64,000 nt of DNA from JBFXCS01 sp050181915 (GTDB taxonomy: Bacteria > Actinomycetota > Thermoleophilia > Miltoncostaeales > Miltoncostaeaceae), in contig JBFXCS010000004.1 of assembly GCA_050181915.1 (NCBI GenBank), forward strand, positions 274,148 through 338,147, in the 5' to 3' direction. How positions within the stretch are numbered: the stretch's first letter is position 1; each line of letters begins with the position of its first letter. The position numbers and the translations under genes were made by a program. Positions 23,765-33,755 of this stretch are shown piece by piece. The notes beneath the pieces are model-generated. The model searched no databases. It was given only the letters and a program-made list of their open reading frames with translations, and was not told where the DNA came from.

Positions 23765-23819
23765 GACCCGCTCCGGAGCGGTCCGCCGCCGACGCGCCGG
23801 ACCCTCCCCCCGTCGCGGC

Positions 23820-25055
23820 TCAGCCCAGACCGGAGAGGATCGCCTCCGCGGCGCGCTCGCCCGACTCGATCGCCTCGATCACGGCGGCGCCCGGAGCGAC
23901 GTGGAGGCCCTCGATCGCCTCGAGCCAGGCGACGGGGGCGCGGATCACCGCCTGCTGCTCGATGTCGGGCAGCGGGTACGCGGCGGGGATCCGCAGCACC
24001 TCCACCGGCGAGGCGGCCGCGGGGTCGTCGAGCCATCCCAGCGGATCGGCGAGGGCCGCGGCGCAGGCCTCGGCGAGGCGGTCGTCGGACATGCCCCACA
24101 CCGGGTCGGCCCGGTCGGGCTCGCAGTAGCACTCCAGCCCCACCACGGTGCGGCCGGCGGGCGCGAGCCGCGGGCTCCAGTTCACGGGCTCGAAGGCGCG
24201 CGCGAAGGGCACGCGCGGATCGGCGACCTGGATCCACGGCTCCTCGGTGAGCCGGTCGCGCTCCAAGGCGAGGTAGACGATCGCCACCGCCCGCATCGGC
24301 GTGCCGCGGGTGGCGACGGCCGGCGGCGCCGGCTCGAGCGTGCGCGCCGCCACCCCCGGCGGTATCGCCACCACCGCGTGACGGGCGAAGATCTCCTCCG
24401 GGCCCGGAGGCCCCTCGACCGACACGCCCGTCACCCCGCCGCCGGCCACGTGGATCGCGGCCACCCGCGTCTCCATCAGCAGCTCGGCGCCGTCCTCCTG
24501 CGCCGCGGCGGCCATCGCGTCCATCATCTGGCCGATGCCGCTCGCGGGGAACCAGAAGCCGTCGGGGGCCGCCTGGTCCTCGCGCAGCCGCCGCGAGCGC
24601 TCGGCGGGGATGCGCTCGAGCGGCAGGCCGTCCACCTTCTCCAGGTAGGGTCGCACCATCCGGTCGGCGAAGGCCGCCCCCACGCGGGCGCCCACCTCCC
24701 CCCGCGCCGAGCCGTCGTCGGGCGCCGGGTCGGCGACCGGCCCGTCCGGCATCTGATCGAGGTACCGGCCGCGCACGATCGACCCGTCCACCACGCACGA
24801 CACGGGGCGATCCACCCACACCAGGTCGTTCCCCAGCAGGTCGATCAGCCACCGCCGCCGCGCCTCGTCCCGCACGAAGGGGATGTGACCGCCCACGTCG
24901 TAGGCCAGTCCGTCCCGGCGCCGGGTGACGCACAGCCCCCCGGGCCCGGGGCGCCCCTCGATCACGGCCACGCGGGCGCCGCCCCGCGCGAGCGCCAGCG
25001 CGGCCCCCAGCCCCGCCGGGCCGGCGCCCAGCACCACGGCGTCGAAGCGCGTCAT
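23820..25055 (-). CDS. FAD-dependent oxidoreductase (NAD(P)-binding Rossmann, amine-oxidase-like)
   Basis: 411 residues. The N-terminus shows the dinucleotide-binding fold VLGAGPAGLGAALALARGG, followed by EGRPGPGG and a GG-x-F-like segment GGHIPF. The end VAPGAAVIEAIESGERAAEAIL is the usual C-terminal FAD contact. The protein resembles protoporphyrinogen oxidase, phytoene desaturase and UDP-galactopyranose mutase families, but I cannot choose between them. A nearby heme operon makes a porphyrin role attractive, though this is only context. It is divergent from the ctaB operon. Confidence 0.75.
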   Translation of the reverse strand: MTRFDAVVLGAGPAGLGAALALARGGARVAVIEGRPGPGGLCVTRRRDGLAYDVGGHIPFVRDEARRRWLIDLLGNDLVWVDRPVSCVVDGSIVRGRYLDQMPDGPVADPAPDDGSARGEVGARVGAAFADRMVRPYLEKVDGLPLERIPAERSRRLREDQAAPDGFWFPASGIGQMMDAMAAAAQEDGAELLMETRVAAIHVAGGGVTGVSVEGPPGPEEIFARHAVVAIPPGVAARTLEPAPPAVATRGTPMRAVAIVYLALERDRLTEEPWIQVADPRVPFARAFEPVNWSPRLAPAGRTVVGLECYCEPDRADPVWGMSDDRLAEACAAALADPLGWLDDPAAASPVEVLRIPAAYPLPDIEQQAVIRAPVAWLEAIEGLHVAPGAAVIEAIESGERAAEAILSGLG

Positions 25056-25125
25056 GTCACGTGAGGATCGCGTGCACCGAGGGTACGGGACGTCCGTCAG
25101 GCCGCGTCACCCACCCACCCTCGGA

Positions 25126-25131
25126 TATGCT
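25126..25131 (+). promoter_or_regulatory. -10 box of the ctaB operon
   Basis: TATGCT is followed by 8 nt and a GTG at 25140, which opens a six-codon ORF ahead of the operon. Confidence 0.35.
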
Positions 25132-25139
25132 CCGGGGCC

Positions 25140-25160
25140 GTGATCGGCCGGTCCACATGA
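25140..25160 (+). CDS. Putative leaderless leader peptide (MIGRST)
   Basis: GTG at 25140 opens six codons ending in TGA at 25158-25160, which overlaps the ATG of the next gene (ATGA). The -10 box just upstream makes GTG the likely 5' end of the mRNA. Such an ORF could couple translation from a leaderless start to the downstream gene. The call rests only on this arrangement. Confidence 0.35.
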   Translation: MIGRST

Positions 25161-25344
25161 CCCTGCGCACCGCAGCCCTCGTGCTGGCCGTGGTCCTCTC
25201 CGTCCCGGCGGTCGTCGCGATCCTCGCCATGTCGCGCGGAACCGCCGGCGAGGACGCCACGCCCGGACGTCGCCGCCTGAACGCCCTCTGGGTGGCGACC
25301 CCCATCGTGCTGCTCGCCGGCCTGATCGTGCTGTCGGCCGCCGC

Positions 25345-25348
<4 letters not shown>
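25157..25348 (+). CDS. Small two-helix membrane protein
   Basis: 63 residues with two hydrophobic segments (LVLAVVLSVPAVVAILAM and ATPIVLLAGLIVLSAAA) and a basic loop between them. No family is recognised. Its stop overlaps the GTG of ctaB by 4 nt, so it is translated with heme O synthase and may help cytochrome oxidase assembly. Confidence 0.65.
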
Positions 25349-26241
<893 letters not shown>

Positions 26242-26245
26242 GCGG

Positions 26246-27448
26246 ATGCCGAGCAGGGAGGAAGGGGGGCGGCGGGGAGCGAGCTTCCTGCTGACGCCCC
26301 TCGGGATCGTCTTCACGACGGTCGTCATCGACCTCGTGGGCTTCGGGATCGTCCTGCCGATCCTGCCCCTGTGGGCCGAGACCTTCGGCGCGTCGCCGGT
26401 CCAGATCGGCCTGATCACCGCCTCGTACGCCGTCGCGCAGCTGATCTTCGCCCCGGTGTGGGGACGCCTCTCCGACCGCTACGGCCGCCGACCGATCATC
26501 CTGCTGTCGCTGGCCGGCACCGTCGTCGGGTCGCTGATGATCGGCCTGGCCGGCACGCTGCTGGTGCTCTTCCTCGCGCGGGTGCTGCAGGGCGTGGCGG
26601 GCGCGTCGTACGCCGCCGCCCAGGCCTACGTGGCCGACGTCACCTCGGCGCGCGAGCGGGCGCACGGCATGGGCCTGATCGGCGCGGCCTTCGGCCTCGG
26701 CTTCGTGCTGGGGCCGGCGCTCGGGGCGGTGGCCTCGGCGGCCGACCACCGCCTGCCCTTCTTCATCGCCGCGGGGCTGGCGGCGCTGAACCTGCTCATC
26801 GCCTGGAAGCGCCTGCCGGAGTCGCGCCGCGAGGGCGCCGCCGCCGCGCCGGCGCCGCGTCTCGCCGCCGTGCGCCGCGCGCTCGCCGGTCGCGACCTCG
26901 CGCCCCTGGTGTGGCTCTCGTTCGTCGCCAACTTCGCCTTCATCGGCATGGAGTCGACCTTCGCGCTGTTCGGCGCGTGGCGCTTCGGCTACGGCCCGGT
27001 GGCGATGGGCCTCCTCTTCACGCTGATCGGGGTGATGGCGGCGGTGTCGCAGGGGATGCTGGTGCGCCCGCTGGTCGCCCGCTCCGGGGAGCATCGCGTG
27101 ATGCTGGCCGGCCTGGTGGGGACCGCGGCGGGCCTGCTGGGCCTCGCCGCGTCGGAGACCCTCTGGCTGCTCATCCCGTCGCTGATCGTGCTGGCCGTCG
27201 CCTCGGGGCTGGTCTTCTCCACCACCACCGCCCTGATCTCCCTGGCGGGCGGCGACCACGAGCAGGGGATGGTGCTGGGGCTCACCGCGTCGATCGGCAG
27301 CGCGGCCCGGATCGCCGCGCCGCTCGTCGCCACCGTGCTGTTCCAGCACGTGGGCATCGCCGTCCCCCTGGTGGTCGGCGCGGCCCTCTTCGCCGTGTGC
27401 GCGGCGGGTGCCGCACGGGTCTCCGGGCACCCCGCCACCGCGGCCTGA
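26246..27448 (+). CDS. MFS drug-efflux-type transporter
   Basis: 400 residues, about 12 transmembrane helices. Motif A is clear (GRLSDRYGRRP between helices 2 and 3), and the first helix carries DLVGFGIVLPILP, as in DHA1 tetracycline-type exporters. It is probably a proton-coupled multidrug exporter of unknown substrate. It begins 4 nt after ctaB, which suggests co-transcription. A hairpin at 27471-27493 ends the unit. Confidence 0.85.
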   Translation: MPSREEGGRRGASFLLTPLGIVFTTVVIDLVGFGIVLPILPLWAETFGASPVQIGLITASYAVAQLIFAPVWGRLSDRYGRRPIILLSLAGTVVGSLMIGLAGTLLVLFLARVLQGVAGASYAAAQAYVADVTSARERAHGMGLIGAAFGLGFVLGPALGAVASAADHRLPFFIAAGLAALNLLIAWKRLPESRREGAAAAPAPRLAAVRRALAGRDLAPLVWLSFVANFAFIGMESTFALFGAWRFGYGPVAMGLLFTLIGVMAAVSQGMLVRPLVARSGEHRVMLAGLVGTAAGLLGLAASETLWLLIPSLIVLAVASGLVFSTTTALISLAGGDHEQGMVLGLTASIGSAARIAAPLVATVLFQHVGIAVPLVVGAALFAVCAAGAARVSGHPATAA

Positions 27449-27470
27449 CGGACGCCCGATCCACGGCCGT

Positions 27471-27493
27471 GACGCCCCTGCCGCAGGGACGTC
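27471..27493 (+). terminator. Hairpin after the MFS gene
   Basis: GACGCCCCTG pairs with CAGGGACGTC around a CCG loop, with one mismatch. It separates the transporter gene from the coxB promoter. Confidence 0.45.
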
Positions 27494-27534
27494 TGACCCG
27501 CCTCCGGAAGGCTCTTGAGCCGAAAGGCGCATGG

Positions 27535-27540
27535 TAGGGT
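27535..27540 (+). promoter_or_regulatory. -10 box of the cytochrome oxidase operon
   Basis: TAGGGT is followed by 7 nt and GTG 27548. This supports GTG 27548 over the upstream in-frame TTG 27515 as the coxB start. Confidence 0.5.
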
Positions 27541-27547
27541 CAGCCTC

Positions 27548-28351
27548 GTGCTGAGGAGCCGCCACACGCTGCCCCTGATCCTGATCGCGCTGGTGATCGG
27601 GGGGGCGTCCGCGTGCGTCGCGCTCCTCATCGATTGGATCCCTGTGCAGGCCTCCGAGCAGGCCGAGCGGGTCGATCACCTCATGTGGTTCGTGATCTGG
27701 GCGTGCATCGTCATGTTCACGATCGTCGGCACGTTCCTCGTCTACTCCGCGTGGCGTTTCCGCGTGAGGAAGGGCGAGGACGACGAGGCCGACGGCGCGC
27801 CGATCCACGGCAACACCACCATCGAGGTGGTCTGGACGATCATCCCGGCGGTGCTCCTGGCGGTGGTCGCCGTGTGGGCCTACATCGTGCTGGCCGACAA
27901 CGAGGCGACGGCCGAGGACGCCGTGACCGTCAACGTCACCGCCGAGCAGTTCGCCTGGAGCTATCAGTACCCCGGCACGGTCATCAACACCGGTGACCTG
28001 CGCGTCCCCGTGGGCCGCCAGGTGATCCTCAAGATGCGCTCGAAGGACGTGATCCACGACTTCTACGTCAAGGAGTTCCGGGTCAAGCAGGACGTGGTGC
28101 CCGGTATCACGACCACGCTCAAGTTCGACCCCACGCGCACCGGGACGTACCAGGTCATCTGCGCCGAGCTCTGCGGTCTCGGGCACGGCGTGATGCGTTC
28201 GCGCGTCGTCGTGATGGAGCAGGCCGACTACAACGCCTGGCTGCAGCGCGCGACCCGCGAGGCCGAGGCCCTGCCCCCCTCCGCGCCCCCCGCCGAACCG
28301 GCCGAGGGCGACGAGACGGCTCCGGCCGAGGCCACGAGCACGGCCCCTTAG
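27548..28351 (+). CDS. coxB: Cytochrome c oxidase subunit II
   Basis: 267 residues. An N-terminal signal or membrane segment (LPLILIALVIGGASACVALL), then two transmembrane helices (WFVIWACIVMFTIVGTFLVY and VVWTIIPAVLLAVVAVWAYI). The extracytoplasmic cupredoxin domain binds CuA through DFYV (after His) and CAELCGLGH with Met in GVM. Aromatic electron-entry residues are in EQFAWSYQYPG. The C-terminus is a Pro/Ala/Glu tail without a fused cytochrome c. It is the first gene of the oxidase operon. Confidence 0.95.
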   Translation: MLRSRHTLPLILIALVIGGASACVALLIDWIPVQASEQAERVDHLMWFVIWACIVMFTIVGTFLVYSAWRFRVRKGEDDEADGAPIHGNTTIEVVWTIIPAVLLAVVAVWAYIVLADNEATAEDAVTVNVTAEQFAWSYQYPGTVINTGDLRVPVGRQVILKMRSKDVIHDFYVKEFRVKQDVVPGITTTLKFDPTRTGTYQVICAELCGLGHGVMRSRVVVMEQADYNAWLQRATREAEALPPSAPPAEPAEGDETAPAEATSTAP

Positions 28352-28369
28352 GCGGTAAGCGAGGAACCC

Positions 28370-31144
28370 ATGGCCACCCACGCACCAACTCACGCGCACG
28401 CCGGCGGGCACGCGCACCATCTCGATCCGCGACCCCTCTCCTACTGGTGGAAGAGAGCCGCGCTGTGGACTGTGGGTGGCGTGCTGTTCTCCTTCGCGCT
28501 CGTCTGGTTGCTGCGCAACTGGTTCGGCCAGACGCCCACCTGGGAGCCGCAGGTCTACATCGCGGTCGCCGCCGGCATCGCGTCGATCACCTTCCTGATC
28601 GGCATCGGCTGCTTCGACTACTGGTGGCGCTGGATGACCGGCCGCCACGTCGACGCCGAAGACCACTCGATGCACGGCGCCTACAGCTGGCGCGACTACT
28701 TCAAGGTGAACACCGATCACAAGGTGATCGGTATCCAGTACCTGGCCGCGATCTTCTTCTTCTTCGCGATCGGCGGCCTGTTCGCCCTGGCGATCCGCGC
28801 CGAGCTGGCCTCGCCGGGCGAGACCGTCGGCGACGGCCAGACCTTCAACGGGATCTTCAGCGTGCACGCGGCGCTGATGATCTTCCTCTTCATCATCCCG
28901 TCGTTCACGGGCATCTCGAACTACGTCCTGCCGATCATGATCGGCGCCAAGGACATGGCCTTCCCGCGGCTCAACGCGCTGTCGTTCTGGATGCTCCTGC
29001 CGGGCGGCATCATGATGGCCATCAGCCCGGCCTTCGGCGCCTTCAACGCCGGCTGGACCGCCTACACGCCGCTCGCCAGCCAGGGCGGCACCGGCACCAC
29101 CCTCTTCCAGGTGGGCGTCCAGGTGGTCGGCGCCAGCTCGATCATGGGCGCCATCAACTTCCTGGTGACCATCTTCACCATGCGCGCGCCGGGCATGACC
29201 GTCTGGCGCATGCCGCTGCTGGTGTGGACCCAGGCCACCACCTCCGCGCTCATCGTGTTCGGGACGCCGTTCATCGCCGGCTCCCAGTTCATGAGCATCT
29301 TCGACCGCATCATGGGGACGCACTTCTTCGACCCCGCGGGCGGCGGCGACGTCGTGATGTACCAGCACGTGTTCTGGTTCTACTCACACCCCGCCGTGTA
29401 CATCATGATCCTGCCGGGCTTCGGCATCATCAGCGAGGTCATCGCGACGCACGCCCGCAAGCCCCTGTTCGGCTACCGCGCGCTCGCCTTCTCGACCGTC
29501 GCGATCGCCGTGCTCGGATTCGGCGTCTGGGCGCACCACATGTTCGTCAGCGGCATGGCGGCCTGGCTGCGCGTGCCCATGATGATCACCACGATCATCA
29601 TCGCGGTGCCGACCGGGGTGAAGGTGTTCTCCTGGTTGGGAACGCTGTGGCGGGGACGGATCCACCTGCGAACGCCGATGCTGTTCGCCCTCGGCTTCAT
29701 CTTCACCTTCGTCGTGGGCGGTCTCTCGGGCGTCATGCTCGGCACGATCCCGGTCGACATCCAGGTCACCGACACCTACTTCGTGGTGGCGCACATCCAC
29801 TACGTCTTCGTCGGCGGCTCGGTGTTCACGATCCTCGCCGGCGTGCACCACTGGTTCCCGAAGATGACCGGCCGCATGTACAACGAGACGCTCGGCAAGG
29901 TCACCTTCTGGCTCATGTTCGTGGGCTTCAACGCCACCTTCATGCCGATGCACTGGCTCGGCCTGCACGGCATGCCGCGTCGCGTCGCCGCCTACGACGA
30001 CCGCTTCCACGCCCTCAACGTGTTCATCAGCGCCGCCTCGCTGGTGATGGGCGTCGCGCTGATCGTCTTCGCCTACAACATGATCTGGTCGTGGCGTAAG
30101 GGTCCGATCGCGCCGTGGAACCCCTGGCGCGCGCGCAGCCTCGAGTGGCTCGTGTCGTCGCCGCCCAGCGTCTTCAACTTCGAGGCGACCCCGCAGGTGG
30201 TCGGCGGGCCGTACCAGTACGGCATCCCCGGCGCGCGCCACGCGGTGGTCTTCGCCCCGGAGGAGATCGGCGGCGAGCTCACCGAGCACGAGAAGCGCAC
30301 CATCGTGGTGGTCGCCAAGGAGACCGTCGCGTCGTCCACGCTCATCGACCAGGTGAAGCACCGCGCGCAGGAGGGCCTGTGGCGGTTCACCTTCGCCGTG
30401 CCGCTCGAGGGCGGCGACCGGCGGGCCGCCGAGCGGCGCCTCGAGTCGACCCTCGCGGTCCTCTCCGAGGCCGGCATCGACGCCAGCGGCACCGTGGTCG
30501 ACGGCACGCCCTTCGACGCCGTCCGCCTCGTGACCGACGAGGAGGACGTGAGCGAGATCATCCTCGCGACCTACCCGCTGGGCCGCTCCAAGTGGATGGC
30601 CGAGGACATGGTCGACCGCCTCCGCAAGCTGTCGAACCTGGGCATCTCCCGGGTCGCCGTGCTGCCGGAGGAGGCGGGCCGGCCGCTCGCCGCGTCGGGC
30701 GTCACCCGCGTCGCCGTGATCGCCGACCAGGCCTTCGGCAGCGACGAGGTCACCGAGGCCCTGCGCGACCGCTCCGACGTCGGCCCGATCGCGATCAGCC
30801 TGCTCTACCCGATGGGGCTCACCGGCCCCGGCTGGACCGACGAGGCGGAGGAGGCCCGCACCGCGGCGACCGAGCGCGTGCGCGTCGGCATCGACGCCCT
30901 GCAGGCCGCCGGCCTCCAGGCGGACGGCGAGGTGCTCGACGGCGACGTCGCGGCCGCCGCCCGCCTCGCGCGCTCCTCCTACGGAGCCGCCCAGATCCTG
31001 CTCGCCGCCACCCGCGGCGGCGCCCTCGACTCCGACGCGGCCCTCGAGGCCGTGCGCGCGGCCGCGGCCGGCGCGGACGTCGATCGCCTGGTCGTCGATG
31101 CCGAGGCGCCCGCCGCTCCGTCGGGCGGGGAGGGAGCCCGTTGA
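28370..31144 (+). CDS. ctaD: Cytochrome c oxidase subunit I with C-terminal Usp-like extension
   Basis: 924 residues, against ~530-650 for usual subunit I. GAGGA precedes the ATG. The oxidase core (~1-600) has heme and CuB ligands in FSVHAALMIF, WAHHMF and HIHYVF. The active-site loop reads YSHPAVYIMILPGFG, so the D-channel Glu is absent and Tyr-Ser replaces it, the A2-type pattern. From ~640 to ~910 the protein continues as two soluble alpha/beta repeats (EKRTIVVVAKE... and SGVTRVAVIADQ...), each ending in a segment that resembles universal stress proteins. The extension is in frame with no internal stop, and ctaE overlaps its stop by 4 nt. Confidence 0.92.
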   Translation: MATHAPTHAHAGGHAHHLDPRPLSYWWKRAALWTVGGVLFSFALVWLLRNWFGQTPTWEPQVYIAVAAGIASITFLIGIGCFDYWWRWMTGRHVDAEDHSMHGAYSWRDYFKVNTDHKVIGIQYLAAIFFFFAIGGLFALAIRAELASPGETVGDGQTFNGIFSVHAALMIFLFIIPSFTGISNYVLPIMIGAKDMAFPRLNALSFWMLLPGGIMMAISPAFGAFNAGWTAYTPLASQGGTGTTLFQVGVQVVGASSIMGAINFLVTIFTMRAPGMTVWRMPLLVWTQATTSALIVFGTPFIAGSQFMSIFDRIMGTHFFDPAGGGDVVMYQHVFWFYSHPAVYIMILPGFGIISEVIATHARKPLFGYRALAFSTVAIAVLGFGVWAHHMFVSGMAAWLRVPMMITTIIIAVPTGVKVFSWLGTLWRGRIHLRTPMLFALGFIFTFVVGGLSGVMLGTIPVDIQVTDTYFVVAHIHYVFVGGSVFTILAGVHHWFPKMTGRMYNETLGKVTFWLMFVGFNATFMPMHWLGLHGMPRRVAAYDDRFHALNVFISAASLVMGVALIVFAYNMIWSWRKGPIAPWNPWRARSLEWLVSSPPSVFNFEATPQVVGGPYQYGIPGARHAVVFAPEEIGGELTEHEKRTIVVVAKETVASSTLIDQVKHRAQEGLWRFTFAVPLEGGDRRAAERRLESTLAVLSEAGIDASGTVVDGTPFDAVRLVTDEEDVSEIILATYPLGRSKWMAEDMVDRLRKLSNLGISRVAVLPEEAGRPLAASGVTRVAVIADQAFGSDEVTEALRDRSDVGPIAISLLYPMGLTGPGWTDEAEEARTAATERVRVGIDALQAAGLQADGEVLDGDVAAAARLARSSYGAAQILLAATRGGALDSDAALEAVRAAAAGADVDRLVVDAEAPAAPSGGEGAR

Positions 31145-31776
31145 GCACGGCCGAGTCCACCGCGGGTCACGCGCCGGCCGCGTCCGGCGCCTCTCCGCAG
31201 GAGTCGCGCGGCAGCCAGATCAACATGGTCATCCTCTCGATGTACTTCTTCATCGGGTCGGAGATCATGCTGTTCGGCTCGCTGTTCGCGGCCTACTTCT
31301 TCGTCCGCTTCAACGTCGCCGACCAGTGGCCGCCGCTGAACCAGGACGGCGAGCCCTTCGAGCTGCCGAAGATCATCACCGGCGTCAACACCGCCGTGCT
31401 GGTGGCGTCGAGCTTCACCGTCCACTGGGCGGAGCACCGCTTCAAGCACTACGGCGACCGCAAGGGCCTGCAGCGCGGCCTGCTGGTCACGATGATGCTG
31501 GGCCTCACGTTCCTGATCATCCAGATCAACGAGTACGTGCACCTCGGCTTCACCCCGGCCGACAAGGCCTTCGGCTCGACCTTCTACACGCTCACCGGCT
31601 TCCACGGCCTGCACGTCTTCGTGGGCTTCACGCTCCTGACGCTCTGCTACATCCGCATCACGCGGGCCAAGGACTTCACGCCCAACTCGAGCGCCCCGCT
31701 CGGCGCGGCGTCGCTCTACTGGCACTTCGTCGATGTCGTCTGGATCCTCCTCTACATCCTGGTCTACCTCATATGA
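31141..31776 (+). CDS. ctaE: Cytochrome c oxidase subunit III
   Basis: 211 residues starting at TTG 31141, which overlaps the ctaD stop. Five predicted transmembrane helices; conserved features include FFIGSEIMLFGSLFAAYF, EYVHLGF, FYTLTGFHGLHVFVG and YWHFVDVVWILLY. It is the five-helix form common in gram-positive bacteria. It stabilises the catalytic core. Its stop overlaps the next start. Confidence 0.95.
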   Translation: MSTAESTAGHAPAASGASPQESRGSQINMVILSMYFFIGSEIMLFGSLFAAYFFVRFNVADQWPPLNQDGEPFELPKIITGVNTAVLVASSFTVHWAEHRFKHYGDRKGLQRGLLVTMMLGLTFLIIQINEYVHLGFTPADKAFGSTFYTLTGFHGLHVFVGFTLLTLCYIRITRAKDFTPNSSAPLGAASLYWHFVDVVWILLYILVYLI

Positions 31777-32246
31777 GCTCCCGCAGATTCCGCAGGTCCG
31801 CCCAGGCGGCGATCGCCGTCGCCCTCGGGGCGGGAGTGATGCTGGCCACGGGCTGCGGTCCGGACACCGCATCCGGCGACGCAGAGGCGGGTAAGCAGGT
31901 CTTCGCGACATGCTCCGGCTGCCACGCGCTCGCCGACTACGACAACTCCAAGGATCAGGCCACGCCGCCTCCGAGCATCGGTCCCGACCTGGACGACGCC
32001 TTCCGCGCCTCCCGTGAGGCCGGCATGGACGAGGATCAGTTCGCCGGCGTGGTGAAGCGCTGGATCGAGATCGCCCAGCCGCCGATGCAGCGCAACCTGG
32101 TCGAGGGCGAGGACAAGGAGAACGTCGCGGCCTACATCGCCTCGGTGGCGGGCAAGGACGACGAGAGCATCATCCGGCGTCAGGACGAGCCCACGCCCGA
32201 GGTCCCGCCGGACGACCGCCAGCAGCTCGACCCGCCGACCAACTGA
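31773..32246 (+). CDS. Lipoprotein cytochrome c
   Basis: 157 residues. A signal peptide ends in a lipobox (LATGC), so the mature protein is lipid-anchored outside the membrane. One heme c site, CSGCH, lies at ~48, and Met in PPMQRN is the probable axial ligand. The C-terminus is charged and disordered. It most likely donates electrons to CuA of the oxidase, in place of a soluble cytochrome c. Heme attachment would need the cytochrome c maturation system, part of which is encoded at 34.8-37 kb. Confidence 0.9.
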   Translation: MSSRRFRRSAQAAIAVALGAGVMLATGCGPDTASGDAEAGKQVFATCSGCHALADYDNSKDQATPPPSIGPDLDDAFRASREAGMDEDQFAGVVKRWIEIAQPPMQRNLVEGEDKENVAAYIASVAGKDDESIIRRQDEPTPEVPPDDRQQLDPPTN

Positions 32247-32248
32247 TC

Positions 32249-32956
32249 GTGGCCGGCCGATTGGCCGGGGCGCGGGTGGTGGTGACGGGGGCGTCGCGGG
32301 GTCTCGGCCGCGCGATCGCCGAGGCGGCGGCCGGTGAGGGCGCGCGCCTGGTGGTGACGGCCACGCGGGTCGAGCACCTCGGCTCGCTGACGGCCGTGCT
32401 CCGCGATCGCGGCGCCGAGGTGCACCCGCTCGCGCTGGAGCTGGGCGATCCGGTCTCGGTGAGGGCGGCCGCGGCGGAGGCGGTGGCGGCCCTCGGCCGG
32501 GTCGACGGCCTGGTCAACAACGCCGGCCTGCTGGGCGAGCGCACCGCCCTCGCCGACTACCCGCTGGACGTGTGGCAGCGGGTGATGGCGGCCAACGTCA
32601 CCGGCACCCTCGGCATGATCCAGGCGCTGCTGCCGGCGATGCCGCCGGGGGCGGCGATCGTCAACGTCACCTCGGGGGCCGCCGCCCGGGCCGGCTGGGG
32701 GGCCTATGGGGTGTCGAAGCTCGCCGTCGACGGCATGACCCGGATGCTCCGCGAGGAGCTGGCCGATCGGGAGATCCGCTGCGTCGCCGTCAATCCCGGC
32801 GCGACCCGCACCGCGATGCGGGCGGCGGCCTACCCGCGCGAGGATCCGGCCACCGTCCCCCATCCCTCGGCGCGCACCGGGGCGTTCATCGCGATCCTGG
32901 AGGGCGCCGATCCCGGGCCGTGGATCGAGGCGGGCGACTGGAGCCCGGAGCCCTGA
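32249..32956 (+). CDS. Short-chain dehydrogenase/reductase
   Basis: 235 residues from GTG 32249. Classical SDR motifs: TGASRGLGRAIA (cofactor), NNAG, Ser in VNVTSGA and the catalytic YGVSK (Tyr, Lys), then NPGATRTAM. ATR after the second beta strand suggests NADP(H). The substrate is unknown. It starts 2 nt after the cytochrome gene. Confidence 0.88.
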   Translation: MAGRLAGARVVVTGASRGLGRAIAEAAAGEGARLVVTATRVEHLGSLTAVLRDRGAEVHPLALELGDPVSVRAAAAEAVAALGRVDGLVNNAGLLGERTALADYPLDVWQRVMAANVTGTLGMIQALLPAMPPGAAIVNVTSGAAARAGWGAYGVSKLAVDGMTRMLREELADREIRCVAVNPGATRTAMRAAAYPREDPATVPHPSARTGAFIAILEGADPGPWIEAGDWSPEP

Positions 32957-33639
32957 GCGCCGAGCCGATACCGGAGCTGGCGCCCACCGAGGGCTGGCGC
33001 GAGGTCCCCATCGAGCCCCGCGACGAGCCGCTGGTGCCGGTGGAGGAGATCGGCGCCGGCATCGTCGACGACCCGCGCTACCACCGGGACGGCCTGCCGG
33101 GCGCGATGCCCCGCGGCTGGGTGCGGGCGGGGGTCGCGGAGGCCCTCGCGCGGGTGGCCCGGGCGCTGCCCGGGGGCCTGCGGCTGGTGGTCTGGGACGG
33201 CTACCGCCCGATCGCCACCCAGACGGCCCTCTTCAATGCCTACCTCGCCGAGCTGGAGATGGTGCACCCCGACTGGCCGGCCGACGCCCTGGAGGAGGCC
33301 GCCGGCCGGTACGTCACGCCGCCGTCGCGCTCGGCCGTCGCCCCGCCTCCCCATCTGACGGGGGGCGCCGTCGACCTCACCCTCGCCGACGCCGCGGGGC
33401 GCCCGCTCGACCTCGGCACCGACTTCGACGCCTTCGTGCCGGAGGCGGGCGCGCGGGCGCTGGAGGAGGTCCCCGGGGCCGCCCGCGACCTGCGCCGCAC
33501 CCTCTTCTGGGCGATGCACGCCGAGGGCTTCACCGCCTACGTCGAGGAGTGGTGGCACTTCGACCTGGGTGACCAGTTCTGGGGGCTCGCCACCGGCCGC
33601 CCGGCCCACTACGCGGCCGCGCCCCACCCGGGGGACTGA
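32953..33639 (+). CDS. D-alanyl-D-alanine dipeptidase (VanX/M15D family)
   Basis: About 228 residues. Zinc-site motifs are HLTGGAVDLTL (His and Asp) and EEWWHFD (Glu and His), with WDGYRPIATQ as the substrate-binding Arg loop. The N-terminal VPIEPRDEPLVPV matches the longer M15D relatives, so the frame must start near 32953. The only start there is CTG, overlapping the SDR stop as CTGA; GTG 33034 is the next option but would cut the conserved N-terminus. It would split D-Ala-D-Ala or related muropeptides. No signal peptide, so it is cytoplasmic. Confidence 0.85.
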   Translation: MSAEPIPELAPTEGWREVPIEPRDEPLVPVEEIGAGIVDDPRYHRDGLPGAMPRGWVRAGVAEALARVARALPGGLRLVVWDGYRPIATQTALFNAYLAELEMVHPDWPADALEEAAGRYVTPPSRSAVAPPPHLTGGAVDLTLADAAGRPLDLGTDFDAFVPEAGARALEEVPGAARDLRRTLFWAMHAEGFTAYVEEWWHFDLGDQFWGLATGRPAHYAAAPHPGD

Positions 33640-33755
33640 GCGGACGCCAACCGGTCGATGCCGGCGGCCGTCGCCGTCGACGGCCACCGACGGGCGGCCG
33701 TGGCCATAGGCCCGGATCCGGCTGTGGAAGCGGGATCTCGCCCGCCCGTTCCGGT

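Noticed and set aside
23820..25055. Firm call as protoporphyrinogen oxidase
   Set aside because: Only the general FAD-binding motifs can be seen; the nearness to heme genes is not enough to assign the substrate.
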